Below the pieces are notes generated by a model, which was not told where the DNA came from, made no database searches, and saw nothing but the letters and a program-made list of their open reading frames with translations. Shown here one piece after another: positions 8,700 through 17,681 of a DNA stretch of 64,000 nt. The stretch spans positions 1-64,000 of the forward strand of contig CAWVWT010000002.1 of the NCBI GenBank assembly GCA_963934015.1. The letters run 5' to 3'. Source of the DNA: MGIIb-P sp963934015 (GTDB lineage Archaea > Thermoplasmatota > Poseidoniia > Poseidoniales > Thalassarchaeaceae). Every line of letters begins with the position of its first letter. The stretch's first letter is position 1. Made by a program: the position numbers and the translations under genes.

Positions 8700-9533
8700 T
8701 CAGGGTTCTGAAGTGGGGTCCCAACCTGAGATATATCCGCATTCCATCGCTTCAATTACCTCCATTTCACCCGATATGTCGACACTAAGCGATGCGAGAT
8801 TCTCCACGATTCTATCGGCTCGGCTCGACTTTGGGATTGTGATGCAACCTAGATCATGGCAGAATTTGATGGCAACTTGGGCCGGCGTGCAGCCCAAGCG
8901 ATTGGCAACATCAATCAAATCAGGGTCTCCCAATTTGTGTCCGCGTGCCAAAGGTGAGTAGGCCATGACCTTCGCACCCACAGATTCGGTCGCAGCCCGA
9001 AGTTCTGGCCGTTGTAACCATGGATTGATTTCGATTTGGTTGACAGCGGGGAAGTAGGTTGCGTATTCACGCATCGCATCCAAATGGTGTGCACCATAGT
9101 TCGATACCCCAATCGCCTTGACCCAACCCTGTTCGAGACAATGCTCCATGCCCTTCCAGACAGGTTCACGATGATCTGAATCCTCAGGAGGGGCGTGGAC
9201 TAGGTAGAGGTCGATGTAATCTGTTTCTAAATTTTCCAATGATTTCTGGCAGTGCTCAAGGACCTCCTCAAACCCAGTCGCGTGCATTCGGCGCAGTTTC
9301 GTAGTGATGAACACATTCTCCCGAACAACCCCTGATTCCTTCAATGCTTCACCAACCTCATGCTCGTTACTGTACGCGCGCGCGGTATCGATGTGTGTGT
9401 AACCCGCAGCCAATGCTGCCAAACAGGCAGATCTACACTCGCCCTGTTCGGACATCAGAAAAACACCCAAACCAAACGACGGTATTTCATGAGGATATTC
9501 TACACCCTCGGCAGTACGGTGACCAATGCGCAT
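8700..9533 (-). CDS. Aldo/keto reductase
   Basis: This NADPH-dependent carbonyl reductase is about 277 residues from the ATG at 9533. It shows the catalytic tetrad context: Asp and Tyr in THIDTARAYSNE, Lys in FITTKL, His in YLVHAPPED. It also has the cofactor motifs IGVSNY and ITIPKSSRADRI, a classical TIM-barrel AKR layout. The TTG that opens the frame at 9602 is not used as start, because a separate small gene ends at 9566 and the family homology begins after the ATG. It probably shares a transcript with that upstream small membrane-protein gene, 32 bases away. The physiological substrate is unknown. Confidence 0.92.
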   Translation of the reverse strand: MRIGHRTAEGVEYPHEIPSFGLGVFLMSEQGECRSACLAALAAGYTHIDTARAYSNEHEVGEALKESGVVRENVFITTKLRRMHATGFEEVLEHCQKSLENLETDYIDLYLVHAPPEDSDHREPVWKGMEHCLEQGWVKAIGVSNYGAHHLDAMREYATYFPAVNQIEINPWLQRPELRAATESVGAKVMAYSPLARGHKLGDPDLIDVANRLGCTPAQVAIKFCHDLGCITIPKSSRADRIVENLASLSVDISGEMEVIEAMECGYISGWDPTSEP

Positions 9534-9565
9534 GTACACATGCGAGGGCCGGCAATTGATGAAAC

Positions 9566-9727
9566 CTACAGAAGCGTGATGAAGAAATTTTTTGCCACCC
9601 AAGTAACCATCATCGTGGTCATCATGATGGCCAAAGCCATCCTGCCAATTCGCCGCATACGCTCACTTCTGGCATCGTAGGCAGCAGCCTCCTCTTCGCT
9701 CAAAGGCTCGATTTCCCACGGCTCCAT
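9566..9727 (-). CDS. 53-residue single-pass membrane protein
   Basis: A short frame on the reverse strand runs from an ATG at 9727 to a TAG at 9566-9568. It begins with an acidic stretch (MEPWEIEPLSEEEAAAYD), then a basic patch (RSERMRRIGR), then one hydrophobic helix of about 20 residues, ending NFFITLL. This acidic-basic-helix layout follows the positive-inside rule, with the N-terminus in the cytoplasm. It lies directly upstream of the aldo/keto reductase on the same strand. Nothing identifies its function. Its ATG shares the CATG at 9725-9728 with the longest possible start of the divergent Nudix gene. Confidence 0.6.
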   Translation of the reverse strand: MEPWEIEPLSEEEAAAYDARSERMRRIGRMALAIMMTTMMVTWVAKNFFITLL

Positions 9728-9776
9728 GACGTCGCGAAGGGGAGGCAGACTTCAAGTCCGTCGGACCATCGCGAGT

Positions 9777-11165
9777 ATGATGGACGTAGCGCGCGCGAAG
9801 CCACACCCTCCTCGCCCTTCAGCATCGGTCATGCTTCGGCGAGGGGATGAGATTCTGGTATGCCATCGTGTATCCACCGTTCCGGCTTTCCCCGACTACT
9901 GGTCCTTTCCAGGTGGTGGTGTCAGCCGCATCGACCGTGGCCCCTTGTTCGCCTTGTGCCGTGAGATGGTCGAGGAGGTCGGTCTAACGCCGCAGTTGAC
10001 CCACGTCGATGCGAATCTCCGAGCGGAAATCCTCTCAGACAAGAGCGTGTTCGTCGCTGCAGTCGACGATGGCCGTATCACACTTGCAAGCGATGGATTC
10101 CATGTCATCTCGGAACGGACAACACCACCGCTAGCGCCGCTGCGTTTCCACAACCATTTCTTCACGGCAAAGTGCGAGGTCGATCCAATTCTGGAAACCG
10201 GGGGGCGTGTTGAATTCGATGCCTATCGCTGGGCCACGCCTGCACAGTTGCTCGAGGAATGGTTGAATCATGAGATTAAGATTCCGCCGCCCATAATCAT
10301 GCTACTTCGCGATATTGTAGGCAAGGAACTTGAAGAAGCGATACGGATTCTAGCTAGGGACCCACCTTCGAATAATAGTAGAATCGAGTTTGCACCTGGC
10401 GTCGAATGTGTGCCGATTCCGACAAACACTTTGCCTCCCTCCACTCACACTAATTGCTACGTTCTCGGCGTGCCGGGAGGACCTAGAGTTATCATCGACC
10501 CGGCGGCGAAATGCACTGAAGGTCTCAAAATTCTAGAAGAGAAGGTGAACGAGATCCAACGATCTGGAAGTGATATTCTGGCAACTATTTTCACCCATCG
10601 TCACTCTGACCATATTGGTGACCTGGAAGCTATTGCAGAGATGTATACCGCCCCAATATGGGCGACCGTGGAGACCCACGAAGAAATCCCTGCTTGCGAT
10701 ACGGATTCAGTTTTGAAAGAAGGCGACTCATTCCAGTTAGACGAAGTCACTTGGTCGGTCATCGAGACTCCCGGCCACTGCCCTGGACAAATCTGCCTAG
10801 TCTCCGAAGCCGGCATAGTTTCTGCTGACAATGCTGTTCAAGTGGGCACCATTCTTGTTCCGAGTGGTGAGGGGGACATGACCGCATACATCGAAGGCTT
10901 GCATCGTCTTCGTGACTTAGATGCCAACTTGCTGTTCCCAGGGCACGGGCCGATGGTGGCCAACCCGAACAAGTTGCTCACGCACTATATCCGCCACAGG
11001 GAAAAGCGCCATGAGGCGGTATTTTCAGCTTGGCAGAGTGGTCTTCGTGAAATTGAGGAATTGAGCCATACTGCATACGCCGATACACCCGACGCACATC
11101 CATTACTGAAGGTTGATCAAACAATGAGTCATCTTGACGCCTTGCGAACTGAAGGTCGAATCTAG
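9777..11165 (+). CDS. Nudix hydrolase / metallo-beta-lactamase fold fusion protein
   Basis: Two enzymatic domains are joined. Residues about 15-200 form a Nudix domain with SFPGGGVSRID and the REMVEEVGL half of the Nudix box; the Glu expected 8 residues before that REMVEE arginine is not in register, so the box looks degenerate or expanded. Residues about 215-460 form a LACTB2-like metallo-beta-lactamase domain with the metal ligands THRHSDHIGD, TPGHCPGQ, SADNAV and PGHGP. The natural substrates are unknown; LACTB2-type domains include nucleases and thioesterases, and a CoA or nucleotide role is possible. The ATG at 9777 (or 9780) is preferred over 9726, since it leaves room for a promoter opposite the small divergent gene. 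Confidence 0.88.
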   Translation: MMDVARAKPHPPRPSASVMLRRGDEILVCHRVSTVPAFPDYWSFPGGGVSRIDRGPLFALCREMVEEVGLTPQLTHVDANLRAEILSDKSVFVAAVDDGRITLASDGFHVISERTTPPLAPLRFHNHFFTAKCEVDPILETGGRVEFDAYRWATPAQLLEEWLNHEIKIPPPIIMLLRDIVGKELEEAIRILARDPPSNNSRIEFAPGVECVPIPTNTLPPSTHTNCYVLGVPGGPRVIIDPAAKCTEGLKILEEKVNEIQRSGSDILATIFTHRHSDHIGDLEAIAEMYTAPIWATVETHEEIPACDTDSVLKEGDSFQLDEVTWSVIETPGHCPGQICLVSEAGIVSADNAVQVGTILVPSGEGDMTAYIEGLHRLRDLDANLLFPGHGPMVANPNKLLTHYIRHREKRHEAVFSAWQSGLREIEELSHTAYADTPDAHPLLKVDQTMSHLDALRTEGRI

Positions 11166-11218
11166 GTGAAGATTGAAGCACGTTGTACCTGTGGCAATAT
11201 TGTGGGGATGGAACCGAA

Positions 11219-12067
11219 ATGAATCCCACCGAAGTGGCAACGCTACTCAACAATCCTGATTGTGAAATCGAGGTTCGGCATATTGCGGTCGCCAATGGGT
11301 ACCAATTGAGGGTCTATTCGTTCACACCCAAGCAAGCGAGTACAGCCCGGCCCGTTATTTTCATCCCAGGATGGACCAGTGTCATGGATGGCTGGGCTCC
11401 ACTCCTTTCAACATGGGTTGAACAACGTACCATTCACTATATTGAAACCCGCGAAAAGCGATCGGCAATCGTGCCGAAAAAAGTGAAAGTGCGTGATTTC
11501 GAAATGCTCCGCCATGCTGAAGATTTGAAATCCATTGTAAGTGAATTAAATCTTGATTCGAATGTCCTGTGGTTCGGTTCATCGTTAGGTGCAACAGTTA
11601 TTCTGCATGGTCTGTACGAAGGACTTCTCGAGGGTGAAAGTGCCTTCTTGGTTGCACCCAATTCACAATTTAGATTCCCTATTTGGATGGTACCGTTGAC
11701 AGCAGCACCTTGGTGGTTCTACTCACCTCTCATCCGCCTCGGCCTCCCGTATCTCAAATGGCGTTTGAAGGAACCAAAGCAGTATATCCGCTACAAACGA
11801 ACATTGACTCAAGCCCACCTACTTCGATTGAAGAGAAGTGTACAAGCCAACCGACGCTATGATTTACCGACAAATCTAGGTCGGATTTATGCCCATGTCG
11901 CCATTTGTATCGCTGCTTCCGATACGTTGCATACAGGAACCGATTCGCATGGTATTGCCGATGCCTTACCAAACGGCAGTTTGGTTGAGGTGCCTAGCAA
12001 TCAGTACGCACACGAAGCTGATGTCATCGCCGATATCGCGGCATGGGAAGCCTCTAGTATCCAGTGA
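11219..12067 (+). CDS. Alpha/beta hydrolase
   Basis: About 282 residues from the ATG at 11219. The first ATG (11208) is in another frame and the upstream TTG lies too close to the previous gene. The nucleophile elbow is GSSLGA, preceded by an oxyanion-loop region FIPGWTSVMDGW. A late Asp (IAASDTLHTG) and His (YAHEADVI) could complete the triad. The region FRFPIWMVPLTAAPWWFYSP is hydrophobic and may form a lid that touches membranes. It follows the Nudix-MBL gene on the same strand by 53 bases. The substrate (ester, lipid or amide) cannot be told. Confidence 0.85.
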   Translation: MNPTEVATLLNNPDCEIEVRHIAVANGYQLRVYSFTPKQASTARPVIFIPGWTSVMDGWAPLLSTWVEQRTIHYIETREKRSAIVPKKVKVRDFEMLRHAEDLKSIVSELNLDSNVLWFGSSLGATVILHGLYEGLLEGESAFLVAPNSQFRFPIWMVPLTAAPWWFYSPLIRLGLPYLKWRLKEPKQYIRYKRTLTQAHLLRLKRSVQANRRYDLPTNLGRIYAHVAICIAASDTLHTGTDSHGIADALPNGSLVEVPSNQYAHEADVIADIAAWEASSIQ

Positions 12068-12098
12068 TGCTAATAATTGAATCCGCATCGGCTCCACC

Positions 12099-12824
12099 AT
12101 GAATGCCACCCTCATGCTCTTGGTCGTTTCCATAATCATCGTCCTCGTAATACTTCTAATATGGATTTACAGCACATACAACCGCCTAGTTGATCTTGAG
12201 GAAGAGACCAAAAATCAGTGGCAAAATCTTGAAACACAAATTGCTGTTAAAGATCAGAAAATTGGGATGGTAGAGGAATCAGATCTCGTACAGGTTGGAC
12301 TGGAGAGCCACATCTATGACAAGATTGTCGAGGCGCGGAAAATGTTTGCTGAAGCCAAGAGTACTGGAAATCGTTCTGCTTTGGGTCAAGCTTCTGGTAT
12401 GATGGATTCCCTCATGCCCCAGGCACTTGCTTTTGCTGAATCTAACCCCCAACTGACCTCGCACCACGTCTTGGTCGAAGGCCTCCAACAAGGAGTATAT
12501 GCTATCTCAAAAATGGCCAGTGAAGTTGAAGAATATAACCAGAGCTCCAAGAATTACAATACATACGCCCGAATGTTCCCAGCAATTCTTGTTGCCAAAA
12601 TGATGGGATTCCTTCCTGCTGATTACTTTGACGAGTACACCCGAGAAGAGGTCAGTTCTATGTTTCGTCGTCGAGCCTCATTGGGTAGCTTTGTCGAGTC
12701 CAAGTCTGAAGCCGATGTTAGGACGGAGGAACTCCAAGATGAGCTACAAGCCATTGAAGCCGAAGCAGAACTGCTTGAGGCTAAAGCACGTCTTGCAGAA
12801 CTCAAGGAATCATTAGGTGAGTAA
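12099..12824 (+). CDS. LemA family membrane protein
   Basis: An N-terminal transmembrane helix (residues 5-25) is followed by the LemA signature YNRLVDLEEETKNQWQNLE and a long helical region, including SHIYDKIVEARKMFAEAKS and YNTYARMFPAILVAKMMGF. A C-terminal coiled coil of Glu/Ala/Leu repeats covers about residues 205-241. LemA proteins are helical-bundle membrane proteins of poorly known function, N-terminus out and bundle in the cytoplasm or the reverse. At 241 residues it is longer than usual because of the coiled coil. It is convergent to, and 4 bases from, a GIDE-domain membrane protein, a family that recurs near LemA in prokaryotes. Confidence 0.87.
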   Translation: MNATLMLLVVSIIIVLVILLIWIYSTYNRLVDLEEETKNQWQNLETQIAVKDQKIGMVEESDLVQVGLESHIYDKIVEARKMFAEAKSTGNRSALGQASGMMDSLMPQALAFAESNPQLTSHHVLVEGLQQGVYAISKMASEVEEYNQSSKNYNTYARMFPAILVAKMMGFLPADYFDEYTREEVSSMFRRRASLGSFVESKSEADVRTEELQDELQAIEAEAELLEAKARLAELKESLGE

Positions 12825-12828
12825 GTAA

Positions 12829-14382
12829 TTAGCCAGACATGGCGACCATCACCAGGCCTGCCATAATCAGCATGAAGAGTGCTCCTAAGCGACTCAGCGA
12901 CGAAGTTTTAGGTTTCAACACTGAGAATTCAGTTCCTTTACGGAGTTTAGCAGTCCTACGAACAGCATCCTCACCAACCGCAATCAGTGTATGGTGGACA
13001 CGCGAAGCATTTTGCGAAACCATCCCTTTTGGAATATCATCGAATGGCCTTGATTTGATACGTGCCATCAAATACACTGGGTCACCCAACCGCAAGGCCC
13101 ACAGTGCCCATTCATGCTTTCGAACATCTCTGCCTTGATAGAGAGGATTTCCGCCAGCCCCCTCCGGTCTTGAATCCCGAGACCAAATTACTTGACCCAT
13201 ATCTGAGTTCTCAAACGACTCAATGTCGACAATGATTCCACCAGTTCCATCGTGGAGCATGAAATCCCTCCGGTCACTGTCGCTACGGACAAACTTCCAA
13301 TTGCAGACTTCTCTTGTTTTCCAAGATTTAGTCTGATCATCATAGTATCGTTCAATATGACATTCATACACTCGGTAATTCCACGACCAAGCAACCAGGT
13401 CATCAAACGTCCAACTGGGGTCGCGGTAACCATCCACATGAACCAAATCCAAGGGCAGGAATGTGGCTGGGCGAACCTGGCCAACTAGTTCGGTGTGCCC
13501 GGCATCGACGTACTTGACAATCGACGTAATCGTATCCCATGCTTCAATCACACCCTTGTTCCACCATTGCGCGATAATGGCTGAAATTGCACCAAAAACG
13601 ATGAGTGCCATGGCTAACGGTGCAGCCCCTTCTCGTTCCTCGCTGGGGAATCCTAGGAACAATCCCATAACGAAGCAAACAGCAAACGCATGCCAGAAAA
13701 GCCGGGCTGTAACCATCGGTGGTGTCGCATTGAACAATTTCCTGTATTGATTATGGCGAGGGTGTTCGGAAAAAATCAGTTCTTGTGCATCTTTATTTTC
13801 ACCCCGACCTAATAACTTCTGCATATAATTTGACGCCTCAATCTCACTATCGAATCGCTGCGCCTCATCACCACCACATTCACCACATTGTCCACCTGCA
13901 ACTTTTCCTTTTCCTCCACAGCCTTCACAATCAGACTCTTCGCCATCATAGTAGACAGCCCATTGCTTGCCAATTTTCTTAAAACTGATTTCGGGGCCAT
14001 CCATTTCAAATCGTGCTAGAGGGTCAGGCAACCATTGTTTGAATTTCTCATTCCATTCAGGTCGTTCTAGATGCCATTGGGCTGGGTGCATAGGTGGAAA
14101 TGGTTCCACTGACCATTGGTCAGATGCACCTGGAACAAAATCTGACATCATAATCGCGAATGGATTGGGGCTGGCAAAACCCATGATGAGTAGGCCAATA
14201 ATGACCAATGGAAATCCATCCACATCCATCATAGCCAAACTTGAGGTGAGGCCATATCCCATGCTTAGGAATCCTAAGCCCCAGAAAACCCACGACCAGA
14301 TTGATTGAGGCCATGTCCAGCAAAATATCCTGGGGAGAAGGGGTTCCTCATCACCCTCAGCAAAGGGACCTTCGTCGCTCAT
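12829..14382 (-). CDS. Multi-pass membrane protein with DnaJ-like zinc motif and GIDE/MUL1-like domain
   Basis: About 517 residues from the ATG at 14382 (a TTG lies 7 codons upstream). It has two N-terminal helices (about 28-48 and 55-72) and a cytoplasmic segment holding a zinc knuckle of DnaJ type, Cys152-x2-Cys155 and Cys166-x2-Cys169 in CEGCGGKGKVAGGQCGECGG. Two further helices follow near 225-270, then a beta-rich region (about 285-470) with RDFMLHDGTGGIIVDIE and YRVYECHIERYYDD that resembles the GIDE domain of mitochondrial MUL1. A final C-terminal helix closes it. There is no RING finger, so ubiquitin-ligase activity is not implied. The neighbour is LemA. Membrane stress or quality control is a guess. 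Confidence 0.7.
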   Translation of the reverse strand: MSDEGPFAEGDEEPLLPRIFCWTWPQSIWSWVFWGLGFLSMGYGLTSSLAMMDVDGFPLVIIGLLIMGFASPNPFAIMMSDFVPGASDQWSVEPFPPMHPAQWHLERPEWNEKFKQWLPDPLARFEMDGPEISFKKIGKQWAVYYDGEESDCEGCGGKGKVAGGQCGECGGDEAQRFDSEIEASNYMQKLLGRGENKDAQELIFSEHPRHNQYRKLFNATPPMVTARLFWHAFAVCFVMGLFLGFPSEEREGAAPLAMALIVFGAISAIIAQWWNKGVIEAWDTITSIVKYVDAGHTELVGQVRPATFLPLDLVHVDGYRDPSWTFDDLVAWSWNYRVYECHIERYYDDQTKSWKTREVCNWKFVRSDSDRRDFMLHDGTGGIIVDIESFENSDMGQVIWSRDSRPEGAGGNPLYQGRDVRKHEWALWALRLGDPVYLMARIKSRPFDDIPKGMVSQNASRVHHTLIAVGEDAVRRTAKLRKGTEFSVLKPKTSSLSRLGALFMLIMAGLVMVAMSG

Positions 14383-14417
14383 GGGACTGCGAAATAGAGC
14401 CAATCCTTGAACGTCAC

Positions 14418-15497
14418 CTATGGTGATAGTTCAAATTCATCATCATCGCTGGTGAATGGGTCATCCCATTCCCCGGAAACTTCACTCGTTCTAAAGTGCC
14501 CATACAATCGCTCAATCGTCCCATATGGCCACTCTCCACGCTGTGCATCATATCGGCGAATGAGATCTGGGCCATTGCCACCATGGAACCAGATGGGTAC
14601 ATCCAAGCGTCGGAACAGACCTTCGGTGAATCCCCCGAATGCATGAAGGCGGGGCACACCATACAAATCTGCAATCCAATCGTAATCTTGGCCGCCATCT
14701 TCACCCTGTTGCTGGGGTTCACACGCTTCGATAATCAGGTCAATCATTCGATTGAAAGCCGCATCATTACCCCCCTCGTCGATTTCCATCTCAATTTCAG
14801 ATAGAATGCCCAGTGGGTCAATTTCACCAGACAAGTGCTGGAGCCAAACCATGTGTGACAGTGCTTTGAATGCGCCTTCATCCATCGCAGCTTGTTCCCA
14901 CAGGGCCCAAGGGCCCCGAGACCCATCAAGAGGCTGTGGCAGAATTCCATACCGTAGGAATGCTTCCCGCAAACCCCCTAAACGTGTCGGGTCACGGGCA
15001 ACATGTGCATTTGCAAGTGTTTCTTCAATCGCAAACCACCATTGCGGTTCGTTTCTTGAATCGTGTAATTTTTCACAACATTCGCGATGGTGAGCACGCA
15101 AATCCGGTAGTGGTTGACCTGCTGCATGCAAGCGCATCATGTGTAGGCTGACTTGCGCATCTACACAATGGTGGAAAAAGCAATGGTCAAATCCAAAGAT
15201 GAACGCAAGGTCAAGTGACAGGGTCGGTGCATTTACCACCCCATCACCCTCCATTGCAGTGGCAATTACGGCAGCCCACTCGACCAAAGCATCCGCATTG
15301 ACATGAATCCCCCAATCTGGGTCAACCTCTGGAGAATCGGTCCCTGTGCGCAATAAATCGCGATACCAGAACATCGCAAGGGCCTCGTCGTTTTCCCCTC
15401 CAACTTCACTGCCAGGTGAAGGATTACGTTCAGGTCGCTCCAAGTCGGCAAGGCCACCGCCAGGGGAATCCATTTGGCGCACGAAGTTGCGCTGCAT
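14418..15497 (-). CDS. Conserved-looking cytoplasmic protein, unknown, His/Cys-rich
   Basis: This protein is about 359 residues from the ATG at 15497; Met18 of the longest frame (15473) is an alternative. It has no signal peptide or membrane helix. A striking central cluster FGFDHCFFHHCVDAQVSLH, followed by RAHHRECCEKLH, holds many His and Cys that could bind metal. The rest is helical and Trp-rich, with acidic Glu/Asp runs near the C-terminus. It lies directly upstream, on the same strand, of the GIDE-domain gene and is divergent from the NEMF gene. No family is recognised. Confidence 0.7.
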   Translation of the reverse strand: MQRNFVRQMDSPGGGLADLERPERNPSPGSEVGGENDEALAMFWYRDLLRTGTDSPEVDPDWGIHVNADALVEWAAVIATAMEGDGVVNAPTLSLDLAFIFGFDHCFFHHCVDAQVSLHMMRLHAAGQPLPDLRAHHRECCEKLHDSRNEPQWWFAIEETLANAHVARDPTRLGGLREAFLRYGILPQPLDGSRGPWALWEQAAMDEGAFKALSHMVWLQHLSGEIDPLGILSEIEMEIDEGGNDAAFNRMIDLIIEACEPQQQGEDGGQDYDWIADLYGVPRLHAFGGFTEGLFRRLDVPIWFHGGNGPDLIRRYDAQRGEWPYGTIERLYGHFRTSEVSGEWDDPFTSDDDEFELSP

Positions 15498-15560
15498 GCC
15501 GTATGTGATAAGCGATTGGCTCAAGAAGAGGCAGGGTTCGGCTTGACATGAGGGCGAACC

Positions 15561-17666
15561 ATGCGTGACCAGATGTCTTCATTCGATATCGCCCGAATGG
15601 CCCTAGACATCAATGCCCTTGCGGGGGCTCGATGCAGGAAGATGTATCAGCCTCATTACGAACAAGTTGTATTGCGTCTAAATCCGAAAGAGGTTGCTAA
15701 ATGTGACCTTGTCATCGTTCGCGGACAACGTGTTTACTTCAGTCAACGAGATCGTCCAATGCCCACTCACCCACCACAATTTGCGATGCTACTTCGAAAA
15801 CACCTGGCAAATGCTCGCCTCATGGGTGCGAAACAATTGGGGTTTGACCGAATCATTGTGCTGGAATTTGACACCAAGGATGGGCGTCGAGATTTGGTGA
15901 TTGAAATGTTCCGCAATGGAAATGTCATATTGTTAGATCAAGACGGCATCATCATACAACCCTTGACGCACGTGACGTATGAGACACGCACTATCAAGCG
16001 CGGTGAAGCTTATGTTGCCCCACCCGAACCAATGGATCCACGTACTTGGACCGAATCGGAATTGCAAGCAGTGCTTCAAGAATCTGATCGTGACCTTGTA
16101 CACACATTGGCTGGAAAGATGAGCTTGGGTAGTGCTTATGCCCGTACTCTTTGCGTATTGGCGGGCTTAGAACCAACTCAAAGTGCTGCTGAAATTCAAG
16201 GGGTGGGTGAACTCTACCAAGTATTTCAGAACATGATTGAGCAAATCGGGGATTCAGGGGCTATCGCTAGGGTCGATGAATTGTTTGAACCCTCTACCAA
16301 TCCGTTAGAACTCGATGCCCAAATGGAAGAACATTGCCTTGAAGTTGGACCTGTACAATTATCAGAACATGTCCAATCTATGGGGTTTGCCTCTTTATCC
16401 CAAGCAATCGATGCATGGAAAGGCGGATATGATTCGAGTGCACTAGCTCGCAGAGAAGCAGAGAAACTCGCTGAAGTTACTGCACCAGGACAGGCTGACT
16501 CTGAAGGGGAAAAATTGGCACGGCGCGAAGGTCAACAAGCGGCTGCGGTTGGTAAGTTGGCTGCAAAAGGTGCGAAACAACAAGACGTGGGGAAATCGAT
16601 TCAAGCGAATTGGGCACATGTCGAGTCCCTTCTCAATCAAATGATACAATCCATTGATGAAATCGGTTGGGATGAAACGCGTTCAGCCATCAAGAAAATT
16701 GATTGGGTCGTATCTGCAGACCCTGCGTCTCGAACTATACAAGCCAAGTTGCCTGATGAGAATGGTGAACCTGGTCAGACTGTGGAATTGCAAATTGATC
16801 AGACTGTTCACCAGAATGCACAACGATATTTTGCCAAAGGGCGAAAGGATAAGCAACGAGCAGAAGGTGCAAAAAGTGCTCTTGCAGACACTCAGAAACG
16901 CCAGAAGAAGGTCGACAAAAAACGAGTCAAAGATGAGGCGGCTGGACGTGTGAGTATCATCAAGCGAACCAAGAAATTCTGGTTCGAGCGAAACCGTTGG
17001 ACAATGTTGTCCAGTGGGCAACTGCTCGTCGGAGGGCGAGATGCCAAAGGCAATGACCAACTTGTCAAGAAGCACCTCAGTCCCGCAGACCTGTATTTCC
17101 ATGCTGATTTGCACGGTGCTCCATCTTGCACACTCAAACTGAAAGAAGGATTTGAAGAGGACCCCAATCCCAATCCATTGCTTCCCGAAGGAGTTCCGTC
17201 GTTACGTCTCACCCAATCGCTTGATATTTCTGAGCACCCTGAAGATGCACTTCCAGGGGCTGCGCAAATGGCTGTTTGCTGGTCACGTGCATGGGGTAGT
17301 GGAGGTGCAGCTGCAACTGCATTCCATGCCAGGCAGGGCCAGGTCAGCAAAACTACCGAATCGGGTGAATCTCTTGGAAGAGGTGCCTTTGTGGTCCGAG
17401 GCAATCGACATTGGTACAAAGACCTCAGTATGAAAATCACACTTGGAATGGTGGCAATCAATGGAATTCCATTGCCAATCGTCGGTACACACGATGTGAT
17501 CAGCAATGTTTGCCAGCGATGGATTCGGTTGACACCGGGTACTCAGAAGAAGGAACAGATTGCTACCAAGATTGCCAAGGCAACCGGTTTACTCCAGGAC
17601 GATGTCTTGTCAGCATTGCCACCTGGAAATTTGTCTCTTGGTGAAAATCAAGGTATCCTAGAATGA
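15561..17666 (+). CDS. NEMF/RqcH homologue, ribosome quality-control factor
   Basis: Proteins of this family bind 60S/50S subunits with stalled peptidyl-tRNA and, in bacteria and eukaryotes, add Ala or Ala/Thr tails. The 701-residue sequence has the NFACT-N domain (MSSFDIARMALDINAL and the Asp96-Arg97 pair in LGFDRIIVLEF), helix-hairpin-helix and long coiled-coil regions with Glu/Lys/Ala repeats (about 295-480). The NFACT-R (DUF814) domain follows with FWFERNRWTMLSSGQLLVGG, HLSPADLYFHADLHGAPSC and AATAFHARQGQ. The start at 15561 fits archaeal homologues; the ATG at 15573 is possible. Cytoplasmic. The pair of catalytic-type residues argues that tailing ability is kept. Confidence 0.93.
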   Translation: MRDQMSSFDIARMALDINALAGARCRKMYQPHYEQVVLRLNPKEVAKCDLVIVRGQRVYFSQRDRPMPTHPPQFAMLLRKHLANARLMGAKQLGFDRIIVLEFDTKDGRRDLVIEMFRNGNVILLDQDGIIIQPLTHVTYETRTIKRGEAYVAPPEPMDPRTWTESELQAVLQESDRDLVHTLAGKMSLGSAYARTLCVLAGLEPTQSAAEIQGVGELYQVFQNMIEQIGDSGAIARVDELFEPSTNPLELDAQMEEHCLEVGPVQLSEHVQSMGFASLSQAIDAWKGGYDSSALARREAEKLAEVTAPGQADSEGEKLARREGQQAAAVGKLAAKGAKQQDVGKSIQANWAHVESLLNQMIQSIDEIGWDETRSAIKKIDWVVSADPASRTIQAKLPDENGEPGQTVELQIDQTVHQNAQRYFAKGRKDKQRAEGAKSALADTQKRQKKVDKKRVKDEAAGRVSIIKRTKKFWFERNRWTMLSSGQLLVGGRDAKGNDQLVKKHLSPADLYFHADLHGAPSCTLKLKEGFEEDPNPNPLLPEGVPSLRLTQSLDISEHPEDALPGAAQMAVCWSRAWGSGGAAATAFHARQGQVSKTTESGESLGRGAFVVRGNRHWYKDLSMKITLGMVAINGIPLPIVGTHDVISNVCQRWIRLTPGTQKKEQIATKIAKATGLLQDDVLSALPPGNLSLGENQGILE

Positions 17667-17681
17667 GTGTGCCACTACCTC

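Noticed and set aside
9725..9728. Divergent start codons sharing CATG (also at 42224-42227)
   Set aside because: In both cases one of the two genes has a better internal start (9777 and 42273), so the shared CATG is probably chance.
16892..17506. 204-residue reverse-strand frame
   Set aside because: Opposite the conserved NFACT-R domain of the NEMF homologue.
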